This document shows positions 47,199 to 58,661 of a DNA stretch of 64,000 nucleotides, piece after piece. The stretch spans positions 1 to 64,000 of the forward strand of contig CAZEDW010000012.1 of assembly GCA_964510955.1 (NCBI GenBank), written 5' to 3'. A program made the translations under genes and the position numbers. The stretch's first letter is position 1, and every line of letters begins with the position of its first letter. The DNA is from JAFLCM01 sp964510955. Its GTDB lineage: Bacteria; Planctomycetota; Phycisphaerae; Phycisphaerales; UBA1924. The notes below the pieces were generated by a model, which was not told the DNA's origin, searched no databases, and saw only the letters and a program-made list of their open reading frames with translations.

Positions 47199-48473
47199 AT
47201 GAGCCCCAGTGACGCCCTCGAGGATCCCCCGGAGCCGACCCTGACAGAAGGCCAGTTGTTCAACCAACTGCAGCCGCTGCTGGCGGTTTGCTCCACCCTG
47301 ACCCAGGACCGCCCGGTAGACGCGGTGCTGGATGACCTGCTGCGCGAACTGCGCCGGCTGGTGCGGGCGCAGGCGGGGGCGATCTATCTGATCGAGGGCG
47401 ATCAGCTGCGCTTCGTGTGCACCCAGAACGACGCCCGCCCGGAGATGAACCAGACGCCGCGCGCTGGGTCGGCGGTGTTCGGCGCGGCGTTCAAGAGCAT
47501 CCGCATCCCGCTCAACGGCCCGTCTTTGGCGGCGTTCTGCGGGCGCGAGGGCGAGGCGCTCAATATCCCTGACGCCTACCACATCCCCGAGTCCGCCCCG
47601 TATCGGTTCGACCGCCAGTACGACGACCGCACCGGTTACAAGTGCCAGTCCATCCTGGTGCTGCCCCTGGGCGTGGCGGGACGCAAGCCCATCGGCGTGG
47701 TGCAAGCCATCAATCACCTCCCCGACCCGCACGCCTCACGCCCGCACATGATCCCGGGCGCCAGCGGATTTTCGGCCTTCCCCGACAGCGCGATGCAGCT
47801 CGGGCAGGCGCTGGCGTCGATGGCGACCATCGTGGTGGCCAACGCGCAGCTGCGGGCGCAGGTTCAGCGGCAGCACCTTGACACGATTTTCCGACTGGCC
47901 AAGGCCGCCGAGTTCCGCGACAACGACACCGGCGCGCACGTGCAGCGGGTGAGCATGTACTGCGAGCTGATCGCCCGCGAGATGGGCCTGCCGCAGGAGC
48001 GGTGCCAGGAGATCCTGTTCGCCGCGCCCATGCACGACGTGGGCAAGCTGGGCGTGCCCGACGCGATCCTGAACAAGCCCGGCCCGCTGACGCCCGAGGA
48101 GCGCGTCGAGATGCAGAAGCACACCACCATCGGGGCCCAGATCCTGCGCGGCTCGGAGACGGGCGTGGTGAAGGTGGCCGAGTCGATCGCGATCAGCCAC
48201 CACGAGAAATGGGACGGCACGGGCTACCCGCACGGGCTGAGCGGGGCGGCGATCCCCGTCGAGGGGCGCATCTGTGCCGTGGCAGACGTGTTCGACGCGC
48301 TGACAAGCCCGCGGGTGTACAAGCCGCCGTTCCCGGTTGAGAAAGCGTTCGCCATCATCCAGAAGGACTCGGGAACGCACTTCGACCCCGAGGCCGTCGG
48401 CGCGTTCGTGCGATCGCGCGATACGGTCGAGGCGATTCAGGCCGCCTATTGCGAAGTCGCGGCCAACAAGTGA
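47199..48473 (+). CDS. GAF domain protein with HD-GYP phosphodiesterase
   Basis: 424 residues. A GAF sensor domain (about 40-215) is followed by a helix and an HD-GYP domain (about 220-400). Motifs: GAHVQRVSMYC, MHDVGKLGVPDAI, HTTIGAQIL, SHHEKWDGTGYPHGLSG and VADVFDALTS, so metal ligands and the GYP loop are intact. HD-GYP enzymes hydrolyse cyclic di-GMP. The GAF ligand is unknown. No membrane segment is visible. It is divergent from the phosphorylase gene and converges on the kinase gene. Confidence 0.92.
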   Translation: MSPSDALEDPPEPTLTEGQLFNQLQPLLAVCSTLTQDRPVDAVLDDLLRELRRLVRAQAGAIYLIEGDQLRFVCTQNDARPEMNQTPRAGSAVFGAAFKSIRIPLNGPSLAAFCGREGEALNIPDAYHIPESAPYRFDRQYDDRTGYKCQSILVLPLGVAGRKPIGVVQAINHLPDPHASRPHMIPGASGFSAFPDSAMQLGQALASMATIVVANAQLRAQVQRQHLDTIFRLAKAAEFRDNDTGAHVQRVSMYCELIAREMGLPQERCQEILFAAPMHDVGKLGVPDAILNKPGPLTPEERVEMQKHTTIGAQILRGSETGVVKVAESIAISHHEKWDGTGYPHGLSGAAIPVEGRICAVADVFDALTSPRVYKPPFPVEKAFAIIQKDSGTHFDPEAVGAFVRSRDTVEAIQAAYCEVAANK

Positions 48474-48518
48474 ACGGGTGCTGCCCGGACCGGCAGGACC
48501 CCAGGGCGGCCGGCGTGG

Positions 48519-51107
<2,589 letters not shown>

Positions 51108-51110
<3 letters not shown>

Positions 51111-51121
51111 CTCTCGTCTCC
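51108..51121 (-). promoter_or_regulatory. ribosome-binding site and ATT start codon of the kinase
   Basis: GGAG (51118-51121 on the complement) is separated by seven bases from ATT (51108-51110), which opens a frame running without a stop into the kinase. The spacing is ideal. AUU is the known start of infC in other bacteria, where it allows control by IF3. Confidence 0.55.
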
Positions 51122-51186
51122 GTGGCGCGGCGGCACCGGGCCGGCCCCAAGTCTACCGGGGACGGCGCGCAGCCTGTCGAGATCGT

Positions 51187-51216
51187 GAATGAAAACAGCC
51201 CGGGGTCGCCGGGCTG
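51187..51216 (-). terminator. intrinsic terminator after the DUF4394 gene
   Basis: On the minus strand CAGCCCGG and CCGGGCTG (51209-51216 and 51196-51203) form an 8-bp stem with a 5-base loop, followed by TTTTCATTC. It lies 33 bases after the DUF4394 stop. Confidence 0.88.
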
Positions 51217-51248
51217 GGGGTGGAACAGTGATGACCGGCGGTTGAGCT

Positions 51249-52103
51249 TCAGCGCCGGCGGCGGAGACCGCCCAGGCCCGCGAGCCCGAGCACGCCCGCC
51301 ACGCCGGGGGTCGGGACAATCGCCAGCGAACCAAAGAAGACGTTGCCGCGCTGGCCGTCGCCGATTTCGCCCAGGAAGGTCGCGGCTCCGGTCTGCAGGT
51401 TGATCTGGTAGAAACCGCTGTACGCGCCGTCGTCGGTGTTCAGCACGGCGTAGGCGTTGGGCCCGTGGATGTCAAAGCCGGCGAGGCTGTTGAAGTCGAC
51501 GCCCAGGCTGCCCACGAGGGTTGTGACACCGTTGTTGGGGGGATTCTGGATGTAGAGCGCATCGGTCGTCGAATCGATGTCGTACAGGGTGGTCGAGGTG
51601 GCGCCGGCATAGCTGTTGGTATACGCGGAGCCGACGCTGCTGGAGGTTGCACCATTGAGGTTGATGTCGTTGCCGGCGACGGCGCCGCTGTTGGGGTTCA
51701 CGCGGAGATTCTGACCGGCGTCGCTGGTGATGCGGATGCGGTCTACGGTCGGGTTGAAATCAAAGCCGAAAGAGCTGCCCGAGAGCGCGGGCGTGAACGA
51801 CGAGGTCCCCACCTGGGTCGCGGCGCCGGTCGCGGTGTTGATTGTGTAAATATTGCTGCGGCTGCCAAGCCCGTAGAGCTCGCCGGTGGCGGGGCGGAAG
51901 TCAATGCCCTTGATGACCTCGTCGGTCTGCATGCCGGTGATGGTCGCGAGGAATGACGAGAAGCCCGGGGTGCTCACGTCCCACGAGTAGAGGCTGCGGC
52001 CGTTGGTGCTCACACCGAACGCTGTAACGCCGCCCACAGAACCCAATGCGGCGCTGGTCACGGACGCGAGGGTCACAGTTGCCAAGATCATCGACTTCTT
52101 CAT
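51249..52103 (-). CDS. secreted DUF4394 protein with PEP-CTERM-like end
   Basis: 284 residues from the ATG at 52103 (GGAG nine bases upstream). A signal peptide ends near AALGS. The body is a DUF4394-type beta-propeller-like repeat region (GIDFRPATGELYGLGS, DRIRITSDAGQNLRVNPNSG). The C-terminus is a Val-Pro, hydrophobic stretch and Arg cluster (VPTPGVAGVLGLAGLGGLRR), like a PEP-CTERM sorting signal read by an exosortase. No exosortase is in the window. Function unknown. Confidence 0.82.
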   Translation of the reverse strand: MKKSMILATVTLASVTSAALGSVGGVTAFGVSTNGRSLYSWDVSTPGFSSFLATITGMQTDEVIKGIDFRPATGELYGLGSRSNIYTINTATGAATQVGTSSFTPALSGSSFGFDFNPTVDRIRITSDAGQNLRVNPNSGAVAGNDINLNGATSSSVGSAYTNSYAGATSTTLYDIDSTTDALYIQNPPNNGVTTLVGSLGVDFNSLAGFDIHGPNAYAVLNTDDGAYSGFYQINLQTGAATFLGEIGDGQRGNVFFGSLAIVPTPGVAGVLGLAGLGGLRRRR

Positions 52104-52738
52104 TTCTGGCTCTCCCCATTGAATGTCAGGCCGGCGCAGACTCCAAGCCGGCCGATCTGCCGTGGTGCACGGATGTGTTGGCCCAACAAGGACCAGCCCT
52201 GCAATGTCCGAGCGAACCACTCTGAGTTTCCAATCAACGACTCCCGACAGAAGCCCCTCGCTGTGCCGCGAATATGGGGCCTGCGGTGGAGACTACCAAC
52301 TTCGCCCAGCCTCGCCAAGCAGATTCAGGCGGCAACGAGGAAAATTCCGGGACGTGTCCCCAAAGGCCCGCGGGGAACCGGTTCCCCCGTGCTGGCATAT
52401 TCAAAGACCTCGGTTCGGTGACGATTCCCGGTCGGGACATCTGCGTCCCGGTGCGCCGGACATCGTCTGCCGTAAGGCACGACCGGCCGTTGGGCGATCG
52501 GGCGGGCTAGAAGAAGCTGTTGAGAGCGGCGCACGGGGCGCCACTGTTCGGGAATGGGTGGGCGCTGGGGGGCTTCGCACCTTCGTTTCGGCGCATTCGC
52601 GGGCCTATGATGCTCCCGCGGCGCAAGCGCCGGAGGGGCTCGCGGCGCCGGACCGGTGGCAACGGACCAACGCCGCCACCCGCCCCATTCCGCGTCCCGG
52701 CGTACGTTGCGCCTCACCGCGCCCGCAATCCGCCTTAC
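52104..52738. other. long intergenic region with three palindromic hairpins
   Basis: No gene is supported; open frames here have no recognisable product. Three dyads are clear: GGGAC-GT-GTCCC (52349-52360), the perfect palindrome GGGGAACCGGTTCCCC (52372-52387) and CGGGAC with GTCCCG (52433-52450). They may belong to a structured RNA or to a remnant of a repetitive element. Confidence 0.5.
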
Positions 52739-55363
52739 TCACCGGCACGCCTGTCCGAACCGCACCAGCAAGAGCGTCAGGTCGGCGGTATTGACCGTGC
52801 CGTCGCCGTTGAAATCGACGCTGGTACCGGGCGACCCCGGCGTGACGGTCTGACCAAACCGCAGCAAGAGCAGCGTCAAGTCGCCGGTGTTCACCACGCC
52901 GTCATCGTTCGCATCTCCAACGCACGACGGCGGCGGGGCGAAGTCGATCTGGTTGGGGAGCACGATAAAGGACTGGAGTGAACTGAAGTTCGTGCTGTCG
53001 GCGTTGCCGATGATGGCCTCGGGGCCGAGGCGCGAGAGGTCGGTCCCGCCGCGCGCGAACTCGCCGCGCTCGGTGCCGATGGGGAGGTGCAGATCGGCGA
53101 TGAGGGGACGGCGAGGGCGCTCGCCCGCCGGGTGAAGGGTCTGCGTGGCAGGGTCGAGCGCGGTGCCGGAGTTGAGAAGGCTGAGGGCGTACTGGTTCTG
53201 GTTGGAGGGGCCGGAGGTAGCGACGATCGCGTCAGTCTTGCCGTCGCCGTTGATGTCGCCCACGGCGAGGTAGACGCCGTTGCGGCTGATGGGGACGGAA
53301 ACCTGGGGCGGGAGCGCGGCCTGCGTGAGCCCGGGCTGCACGATGATGGTGCCGCCGGGGGAGCCGGTGCGGAGGGCGATGAGGTCTGCGACGCCGTCGG
53401 CGTCGATGTCGCCCAGCGCGAAGTCCGTGCAGTTTGCGCCGAAGGGAATGATGGTGCCGGCGGTGAAGGCGCCGGCGTTGAACGTAAGCGGGGCGACGTT
53501 CCCGGCCTGGTGATCGGCGATGAAGAAGAGGTTTGCCGGCAGCCCGCTGTCCGGAGGCGGCGCGAGAAAGCGGTCCCAACCCAAGGTTGGCAGGTTGACG
53601 GCGATTGGCGAAGCGAACGTGCCGGTGGTGGTTCCAAGGTAAACGCGGGCCGCGGGGGTGGTCGCGCTGTAGACCACGGCGATGTCGGTGACGCCGTCGG
53701 CGTTGACATCGGTGGTGGTGATGGAATCGACGATGTTCCCGGTGTTGATTGAGAGGATGAGCGAGAAGGGACTTGCCGGGGGTGGTGCGGGGTTGTATTC
53801 AAAGACGGCGATGGTGTTGGTGGTCGGGATGCCAACGGCGATGCGGTCTGGGGAGTTGTTCGGAAACGTGGGGGGTGGCGGGAGGACGTCGACCTCGAAG
53901 GCGCGGGCGAGCGGGCGCGCGACGATGGGTGCCTGGAACTGCCCGGAGCCGTCGGCGAGGTTGAGGAAAAGGGCCATGTCGCCGCCCTCGATGCCCGCGA
54001 CGGCGTCGGCGAACCCGTCGGCGTTGAAGTCCCCCACTGCGGTGGAGCGGATGCCGCCTCGGAAGGAGAAGTTCGTGAAGCGCTGCGGGGATTCGAAGTC
54101 CCCGAAGCCCTTTCCGAGGATCACGATGGCATCGCCGTCGGCGCGGTTCAGCGCGACGAGGTCGTCGGCAACGCCGTCAGAGAGAATGTCGGCGAGGACG
54201 GCGTCGGAGGTGGAACTGCCCGCCGGGAGATCAACTCGGGGGCCCCAGAGCAGGGGGCCGTTAGAGCGCCAGAGATTGACCGAATCGGTGTTCGAGTTGA
54301 CGGCGAAGACCTCGGCGGTTCCGTCGTTGTTCAGGTCGGCGGCGGAGACCTCCTGCGTCCCGCTGTCGCCGTCGAGTGTGACGATGGGGCCAAATCTCCC
54401 GTTGCCCAGGCTGGGGCGGATGAAGATGTCGTTGAGGTTGGAGGCGAGGATGTCGTCGTGCCCGTCGTTGTTGACATCGTCGAGGACAACCTCGAAGAGG
54501 CTGGGGGTAAAGGTGATCTCCGAGAGCGTGAACGGATCGCCGGGGGCGAGCGGGAGACCGGTGGCGGCGTTCAGCGGGGTGAGTGTGCCCGGCGCGGTGC
54601 GCCGGAGGATTGAGACCGACGACGCGCCGCTGATGACGGCAACCTCGTCGGCTCCGTCGCCGTCGATGTCGCCCACGGCGTTGCCGGAAAAGGTTGCCCC
54701 GGGGATGGTGAGGGTTGTGGGAGACTGGAAGACGCCGCCACCGCTGTTCGGGAAGACTTGGATCAGGCCGTTGTTCGGCGATTGAAATGTGTTGGAGACG
54801 GAGACGATGTCGGGGCATTTGTCGCCGGTCAGATCGGTGACTTTGACGCAGTTCTCACCGAAGGGGCTGCCGGCGACCTGGGCGCAGGGGACGGGCGCGG
54901 CGAAGGTGCCGCCGGGCTGCTGGCGGATGAACGAGAGGTTCTCGAACGAGATGGCGAGGAGGTCCTCGTCGCCGTCGCAGTCGAGATCCGCACAGGCGGA
55001 GTCGGTGGCAACTTCGAGGAGGAAAGCGGCGATCGACATGGGCTGCGCGGGTGTGGTGAGATCCTGCTTTGAGACGGCCTGATCGCCGAAGAACAGGGCC
55101 GCAAGCAGGTCGAGCGGCGCCCCGGGGGACGACTGAGTGTTCAGCAGTTCGAGTGTGGTTGGGTTGGCGTTGCCACCGGGCTGGCCGTCTTTGTCGATGT
55201 CGGCAACGAACGGGAACACCGAGAAGGGACGAGACGGCTTCCCGAAACCTGCAAGCAGTCCCGGCGAAGCAACCCCGCACAAGCCCAACGCGAGTAGCCG
55301 TGGAATCGCCGCCTTCACGGCACGGCATAATCGGAAGTTGGACCGATTCTCGCTGATGGTCAT
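52739..55363 (-). CDS. secreted FG-GAP/VCBS repeat protein with dockerin tail
   Basis: 874 residues from the ATG at 55363 with GGAGG six bases upstream. A signal peptide covers about the first 35-40 residues. The body repeats Asp-rich phrases typical of FG-GAP/VCBS beta-propeller blades (GDIDGDGADEVAVIS, DVNNDGHDDILASN, DLNNDGTAEVFAVN, DINGDGKTDAIVA). The tail is a dockerin pair (CVGDANDDGVVNTGDL, DFNGDGTVNTADL) ending FGQACR. Such proteins usually bind calcium and act outside the cell in adhesion or polymer binding; the role here is unknown. Confidence 0.85.
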   Translation of the reverse strand: MTISENRSNFRLCRAVKAAIPRLLALGLCGVASPGLLAGFGKPSRPFSVFPFVADIDKDGQPGGNANPTTLELLNTQSSPGAPLDLLAALFFGDQAVSKQDLTTPAQPMSIAAFLLEVATDSACADLDCDGDEDLLAISFENLSFIRQQPGGTFAAPVPCAQVAGSPFGENCVKVTDLTGDKCPDIVSVSNTFQSPNNGLIQVFPNSGGGVFQSPTTLTIPGATFSGNAVGDIDGDGADEVAVISGASSVSILRRTAPGTLTPLNAATGLPLAPGDPFTLSEITFTPSLFEVVLDDVNNDGHDDILASNLNDIFIRPSLGNGRFGPIVTLDGDSGTQEVSAADLNNDGTAEVFAVNSNTDSVNLWRSNGPLLWGPRVDLPAGSSTSDAVLADILSDGVADDLVALNRADGDAIVILGKGFGDFESPQRFTNFSFRGGIRSTAVGDFNADGFADAVAGIEGGDMALFLNLADGSGQFQAPIVARPLARAFEVDVLPPPPTFPNNSPDRIAVGIPTTNTIAVFEYNPAPPPASPFSLILSINTGNIVDSITTTDVNADGVTDIAVVYSATTPAARVYLGTTTGTFASPIAVNLPTLGWDRFLAPPPDSGLPANLFFIADHQAGNVAPLTFNAGAFTAGTIIPFGANCTDFALGDIDADGVADLIALRTGSPGGTIIVQPGLTQAALPPQVSVPISRNGVYLAVGDINGDGKTDAIVATSGPSNQNQYALSLLNSGTALDPATQTLHPAGERPRRPLIADLHLPIGTERGEFARGGTDLSRLGPEAIIGNADSTNFSSLQSFIVLPNQIDFAPPPSCVGDANDDGVVNTGDLTLLLLRFGQTVTPGSPGTSVDFNGDGTVNTADLTLLLVRFGQACR

Positions 55364-56093
55364 GGGGGCCTCCGGGTTCTGGTTGCTTGAGAATACTGCC
55401 AACAGCCGGGTCTTCCTTCCCAAAACCCAAACTCTCAACCAGAAAAACACTGATCGTCGGCCTCTTCGCACTCAACCCCAGCACTGGAAGCCCACTGGGG
55501 CATGCCACGAGCCCGATACCGCTGAAGCCCGCCTTGCGACTGGCTTGCTCCGATCCTGTTCCGAGCACGCAGTTTGCTGGCGTGACATACCAGTCGCAGA
55601 GCCGACTTGTGCGGCGCGACCCGAGGAGACTTCCGTGGCGCCCGCCGCCCGATGGCGGACCGCCTTTCTCGCCGGGCGCCTGCCCCATCACTCCGGACCG
55701 CGGGTCCTCCTAGGTTGGCTCGTCGTGATTCACCATCCTCCTGCACCGGTTCGTCCCTGACCGGCCGCCGCTGAATCTAGCGAGTCGGCACCCTCCCCCT
55801 GACAGAACGTAAACCGCGCTTCAATCGGCGACCGGATCGCGGCGCACGGCCGATTGTGGTTCGCATGCATGTCTGCGTGGACGCGTCTGTCTTGCGGAAT
55901 TCATTGGACCCGCGTCCGAAAATGCGGTAAGCTGACCACAGCGCCGCCTGCACACGCGGCGCCTCTGGGCAGGAAGGGGTCGGCGCCCGGAGATTTTACA
56001 CCTTCGTATTCGCGCCGCCGCGGCATTATCACGCTCGCACGGCGCACGCGTCGGAGGGCGGTGCCTTCGAGCACCGGCAGCAGGGAGAGTCCC
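55364..56093. other. divergent intergenic region
   Basis: 730 bases without a supported gene. GCGCCGC (55941-55947) and GCGGCGC (55956-55962) form a 7-bp hairpin with an 8-base loop about 130 bases before the sugar dehydrogenase start. TTGGAC near 55895 and TAAGCT about 18 bases after it are a possible promoter (low confidence). The rest shows nothing recognisable. Confidence 0.4.
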
Positions 56094-57674
56094 ATGCAAG
56101 CAAGACCGCCCACCGTGCGCCACGTCCGCGCTTCCCGTACGCACCATTGGCAACTGGCCGCCGCAACAATCGGCTCGCTGCTGGCAGCCGGGCACGCGCC
56201 CGGTGACACCACGCCGCTCGCCATCCTCGACCCGAACCTGCAGGTCACAACCGTGGTCGGGACGGGGATCAACCAGCCCATCGGCATCGTGTTCCTGGGC
56301 ACGAACGATTTCCTGGTGCTCGAGAAGGCATCGGGGCAGGTAAAGCGCGTGATCAACGGCGTGCTTCAGCCGGCTCCCGTTCTCGACCTCGCCGTCAACT
56401 CCGCGTCCGAGCGCGGCCTGCTGAGCATGGTGCTCGATCCCGGCTTCGCGACCAACGGTCTGGCCTACATCCGCTGGACCGAGAGCAGCACGGGCGTGGA
56501 CACGACGACAACGCTCGAGACCCCCCTGCTGGGCAATCGGGTGGACCGCTTCGTCTGGAACGGCTCTACGTTCACGCAGGACATCAACGTCATCAGGCTG
56601 CGGTCGCTTCAGACAGACACCGTCGCCGTGACCGGGCACCCCGGCACCAACAACGCCGGCAACCCCGCTGGCAACCACAACGGCGGGGTCATCAGGATCG
56701 GTCCTGACGGCAAGCTCTACATCTTCATGGGTGACCAGGGTCGTCGCGGATGGATGCAAAACCTTGCCAACGGGCCATTCCTGACCGCCCCACTCGTAGA
56801 CGACACCTTCGGCGGGCCTTCCCCGGACAACGCCCACCTCTCGGGCGTCATTCTCCGGCTCAACACCGACGGCTCAACGCCCGCGGACAACCCATTCTTC
56901 GCGGTCGGCGCGGCGGTGGGCGGCGAAGTGGGCGCCAACCTCCAGAAGCTTTATTCTTACGGCCACCGCAACGGCTTCGGCATGGCCTTTGACCCCGCCA
57001 CCGGCGCCCTGTGGGAGACCGAGAACGCCGACGACGCCTACAGCGAGCTGAACCGCGTCGTCCCCGGCATGAACGGCGGGTGGATCCAGCTGGCCGGGCC
57101 TATGTCACGCCAGCCCGATTTCAAGCTCATCGAGACCACGCAGTTCAACAGCGCGCTCCAGCAGAACCGCTGGCCGCCGACCCGCATCGCCTACACCCCG
57201 GCGCTCGCCGCGTCGCGGCTGTTCATGCTCCCGGGCGCCACCTACCGCGACCCCGAGCTGAGCTGGCGCTACGAGATCGGCCCCGCCGGCACGGCGTTCG
57301 TCACCGGCGACGCCCTCGGCGCCGATTACAACGGCACGCTCTGGATGGGCTCGGCCCGCGCGTTCTCGCAGGTTGGCGGCAACGGCGGCAGCCTCTACCG
57401 CTTCAAGCTCACTCCAGACCGCCTGCACGTCGACACCAGCGCCGACCCGCGTCTGGCGGATCTGGTCGCTGACAATCTCTTCCGCAACACCAAGTTTGAC
57501 GGCACCGAGAGCGAGACCCTGCAGATCGGCAGGGGCTTCGGGATCACGCCGGATATCGAGCAGGGCCCTGACGGGAACCTGTACGTCGTCTCGAACACCG
57601 ACAACGCGATCTACCGGATCAGCCGCCGCCCCACCACCCTCAAGCTCCCCTCCGGAGGTGACGCCAATGAATAA
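56094..57674 (+). CDS. PQQ-dependent sugar dehydrogenase-like (GSDH/sorbosone) protein
   Basis: 526 residues from an ATG with GGGAG upstream. A basic N-terminus and hydrophobic signal end near GHAPG. The beta-propeller of the glucose/sorbosone dehydrogenase family is shown by QPIGIVFLGTNDFLVLEK, GLLSMVLDPGFATNG, HNGGVIRIGPDGKLYIFMGD, YGHRNGFGMAFDP and WMGSARAFSQVGG. Family members oxidise sugars with PQQ in the periplasm; some are only structural, and substrate and cofactor use are unproven here. Its stop overlaps the start of the next gene by 8 bases. Confidence 0.88.
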   Translation: MQARPPTVRHVRASRTHHWQLAAATIGSLLAAGHAPGDTTPLAILDPNLQVTTVVGTGINQPIGIVFLGTNDFLVLEKASGQVKRVINGVLQPAPVLDLAVNSASERGLLSMVLDPGFATNGLAYIRWTESSTGVDTTTTLETPLLGNRVDRFVWNGSTFTQDINVIRLRSLQTDTVAVTGHPGTNNAGNPAGNHNGGVIRIGPDGKLYIFMGDQGRRGWMQNLANGPFLTAPLVDDTFGGPSPDNAHLSGVILRLNTDGSTPADNPFFAVGAAVGGEVGANLQKLYSYGHRNGFGMAFDPATGALWETENADDAYSELNRVVPGMNGGWIQLAGPMSRQPDFKLIETTQFNSALQQNRWPPTRIAYTPALAASRLFMLPGATYRDPELSWRYEIGPAGTAFVTGDALGADYNGTLWMGSARAFSQVGGNGGSLYRFKLTPDRLHVDTSADPRLADLVADNLFRNTKFDGTESETLQIGRGFGITPDIEQGPDGNLYVVSNTDNAIYRISRRPTTLKLPSGGDANE

Positions 57675-58386
57675 GCACACCGCACCCGCCGCGCTCGCCG
57701 GCGCGCTCCTGCTGGCCCTTGGGGCACCGACGCTCGCCCGCCCCGAGCTTCTCGTCAACGGCGGCTTCGAGTCCGGCTTCACCAACTGGACGATCACCGA
57801 CCAGGTCGGCGGCGACGGCGCGTTTGCGCCTCAGACCGGCGGTCTCAGCCCGGTGAACGGCCTGAGCGTGCCCGTGCCCCCGGAGGGCTCGCTCGCGGCC
57901 ATGACCGACTCGCAAGGCCCCGGCTCTCACGCCCTGTACCAGGACGTGCTGATCCCGGCCGGCGTGACGCAGGCCACGCTGGTGTTTTCGCTGTACATCA
58001 AGAACACCGCCGACGCCTTCCGCACCCCCGCCAATCTCGACTGGTTCAACCCCGCGCTGAACCAGCAGGCACGCGTGGACCTGATGTCGCCGAGCGCCGA
58101 CCCGTTCAGCGCGGCGTCGGTGGACATCATTCAGAACCTGTTTCAGACGGCCGTCGGTTCGCCGCTCGTGACCGGGTACAACGCCTTCAACATCGACGTG
58201 ACCGCGGCCCTGACGGCCCACGCGGGCGAAACGATCCGACTCCGCTTCGCCGAGGTGGACAACGTCAACATCTTCAACTTCGGCGTCGACGCGGTCAGCC
58301 TCAACATCATTCCCTCACCGTCGATGCTCGGCCTGGCGTGCGCGACGGGCCTCATCGCCGCGCGCTCGCGCCGGCCTCGGAGCTGA
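57667..58386 (+). CDS. secreted protein with PEP-CTERM-like end
   Basis: 239 residues. A strong ribosome-binding site (GGAGGTG) lies in the end of the upstream sugar dehydrogenase gene and the frames overlap, so both are translated together. A signal peptide (ALAGALLLALGAPTLA) is followed by a beta-sandwich opening ELLVNGGFESGFTNWTI, as in carbohydrate-binding-like secreted proteins. The end IPSPSMLGLACATGLIAARS with Arg residues resembles a PEP-CTERM tail. Function unknown. Confidence 0.75.
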   Translation: MNKHTAPAALAGALLLALGAPTLARPELLVNGGFESGFTNWTITDQVGGDGAFAPQTGGLSPVNGLSVPVPPEGSLAAMTDSQGPGSHALYQDVLIPAGVTQATLVFSLYIKNTADAFRTPANLDWFNPALNQQARVDLMSPSADPFSAASVDIIQNLFQTAVGSPLVTGYNAFNIDVTAALTAHAGETIRLRFAEVDNVNIFNFGVDAVSLNIIPSPSMLGLACATGLIAARSRRPRS

Positions 58387-58419
58387 CCCGCCGGGCGGCC
58401 CGCGGCCCGATGCAATCCA

Positions 58420-58464
58420 CCGGCACGCCTGGCCTCATTGGGTCCGGCGTGCCGGTCTTCTTTT
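58420..58464 (+). terminator. intrinsic terminator
   Basis: A perfect 10-bp stem, CCGGCACGCC (58420-58429) and GGCGTGCCGG (58446-58455), with a 16-base loop, is followed by TCTTCTTTT. It ends the sugar dehydrogenase unit. Confidence 0.9.
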
Positions 58465-58559
58465 CGTCGGTTGGACCATCCCGTGGACCCGGGGAGCGGC
58501 CCAGTGAGCGACCGACACGACCTCGGGCCGGACTGGGACGATTCCAGACCGGAACGCGC

Positions 58560-58587
58560 TTGCACGCCGCCGGTCCTGGGCTACACT
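58560..58587 (+). promoter_or_regulatory. candidate promoter of the cytochrome operon
   Basis: TTGCAC (58560-58565) and TACACT (58582-58587) are 16 bases apart, a fair sigma-70-like match in a GC-rich background. They lie after the terminator and 75 bases before the cytochrome start. Confidence 0.45.
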
Positions 58588-58593
58588 CTAAAT

Positions 58594-58619
58594 ATCAATA
58601 AATCTGTCCATTTATTGAT
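58594..58619. promoter_or_regulatory. AT-rich operator-like dyad
   Basis: ATCAATAAAT (58594-58603) and ATTTATTGAT (58610-58619) are perfect inverted copies separated by CTGTCC. The dyad begins seven bases after the -10 candidate, about where transcription would start, and stands out sharply in GC-rich DNA. It is a likely repressor site or a hairpin in the leader. Confidence 0.6.
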
Positions 58620-58661
58620 TATTACCCGCCCCCTCTCCACCCCACCGCCCGCGGAGGACCC

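Noticed and set aside
52123..52794. Open frame of 223 codons in the gene-free interval
   Set aside because: Product is Arg/Pro-rich without domain, has no ribosome-binding site and runs into the dockerin gene on the other strand.
58594..58619. FNR/CRP-type site
   Set aside because: The TTGAT and ATCAA halves are in the reverse order and too far apart for the FNR consensus, so only a generic operator is claimed.
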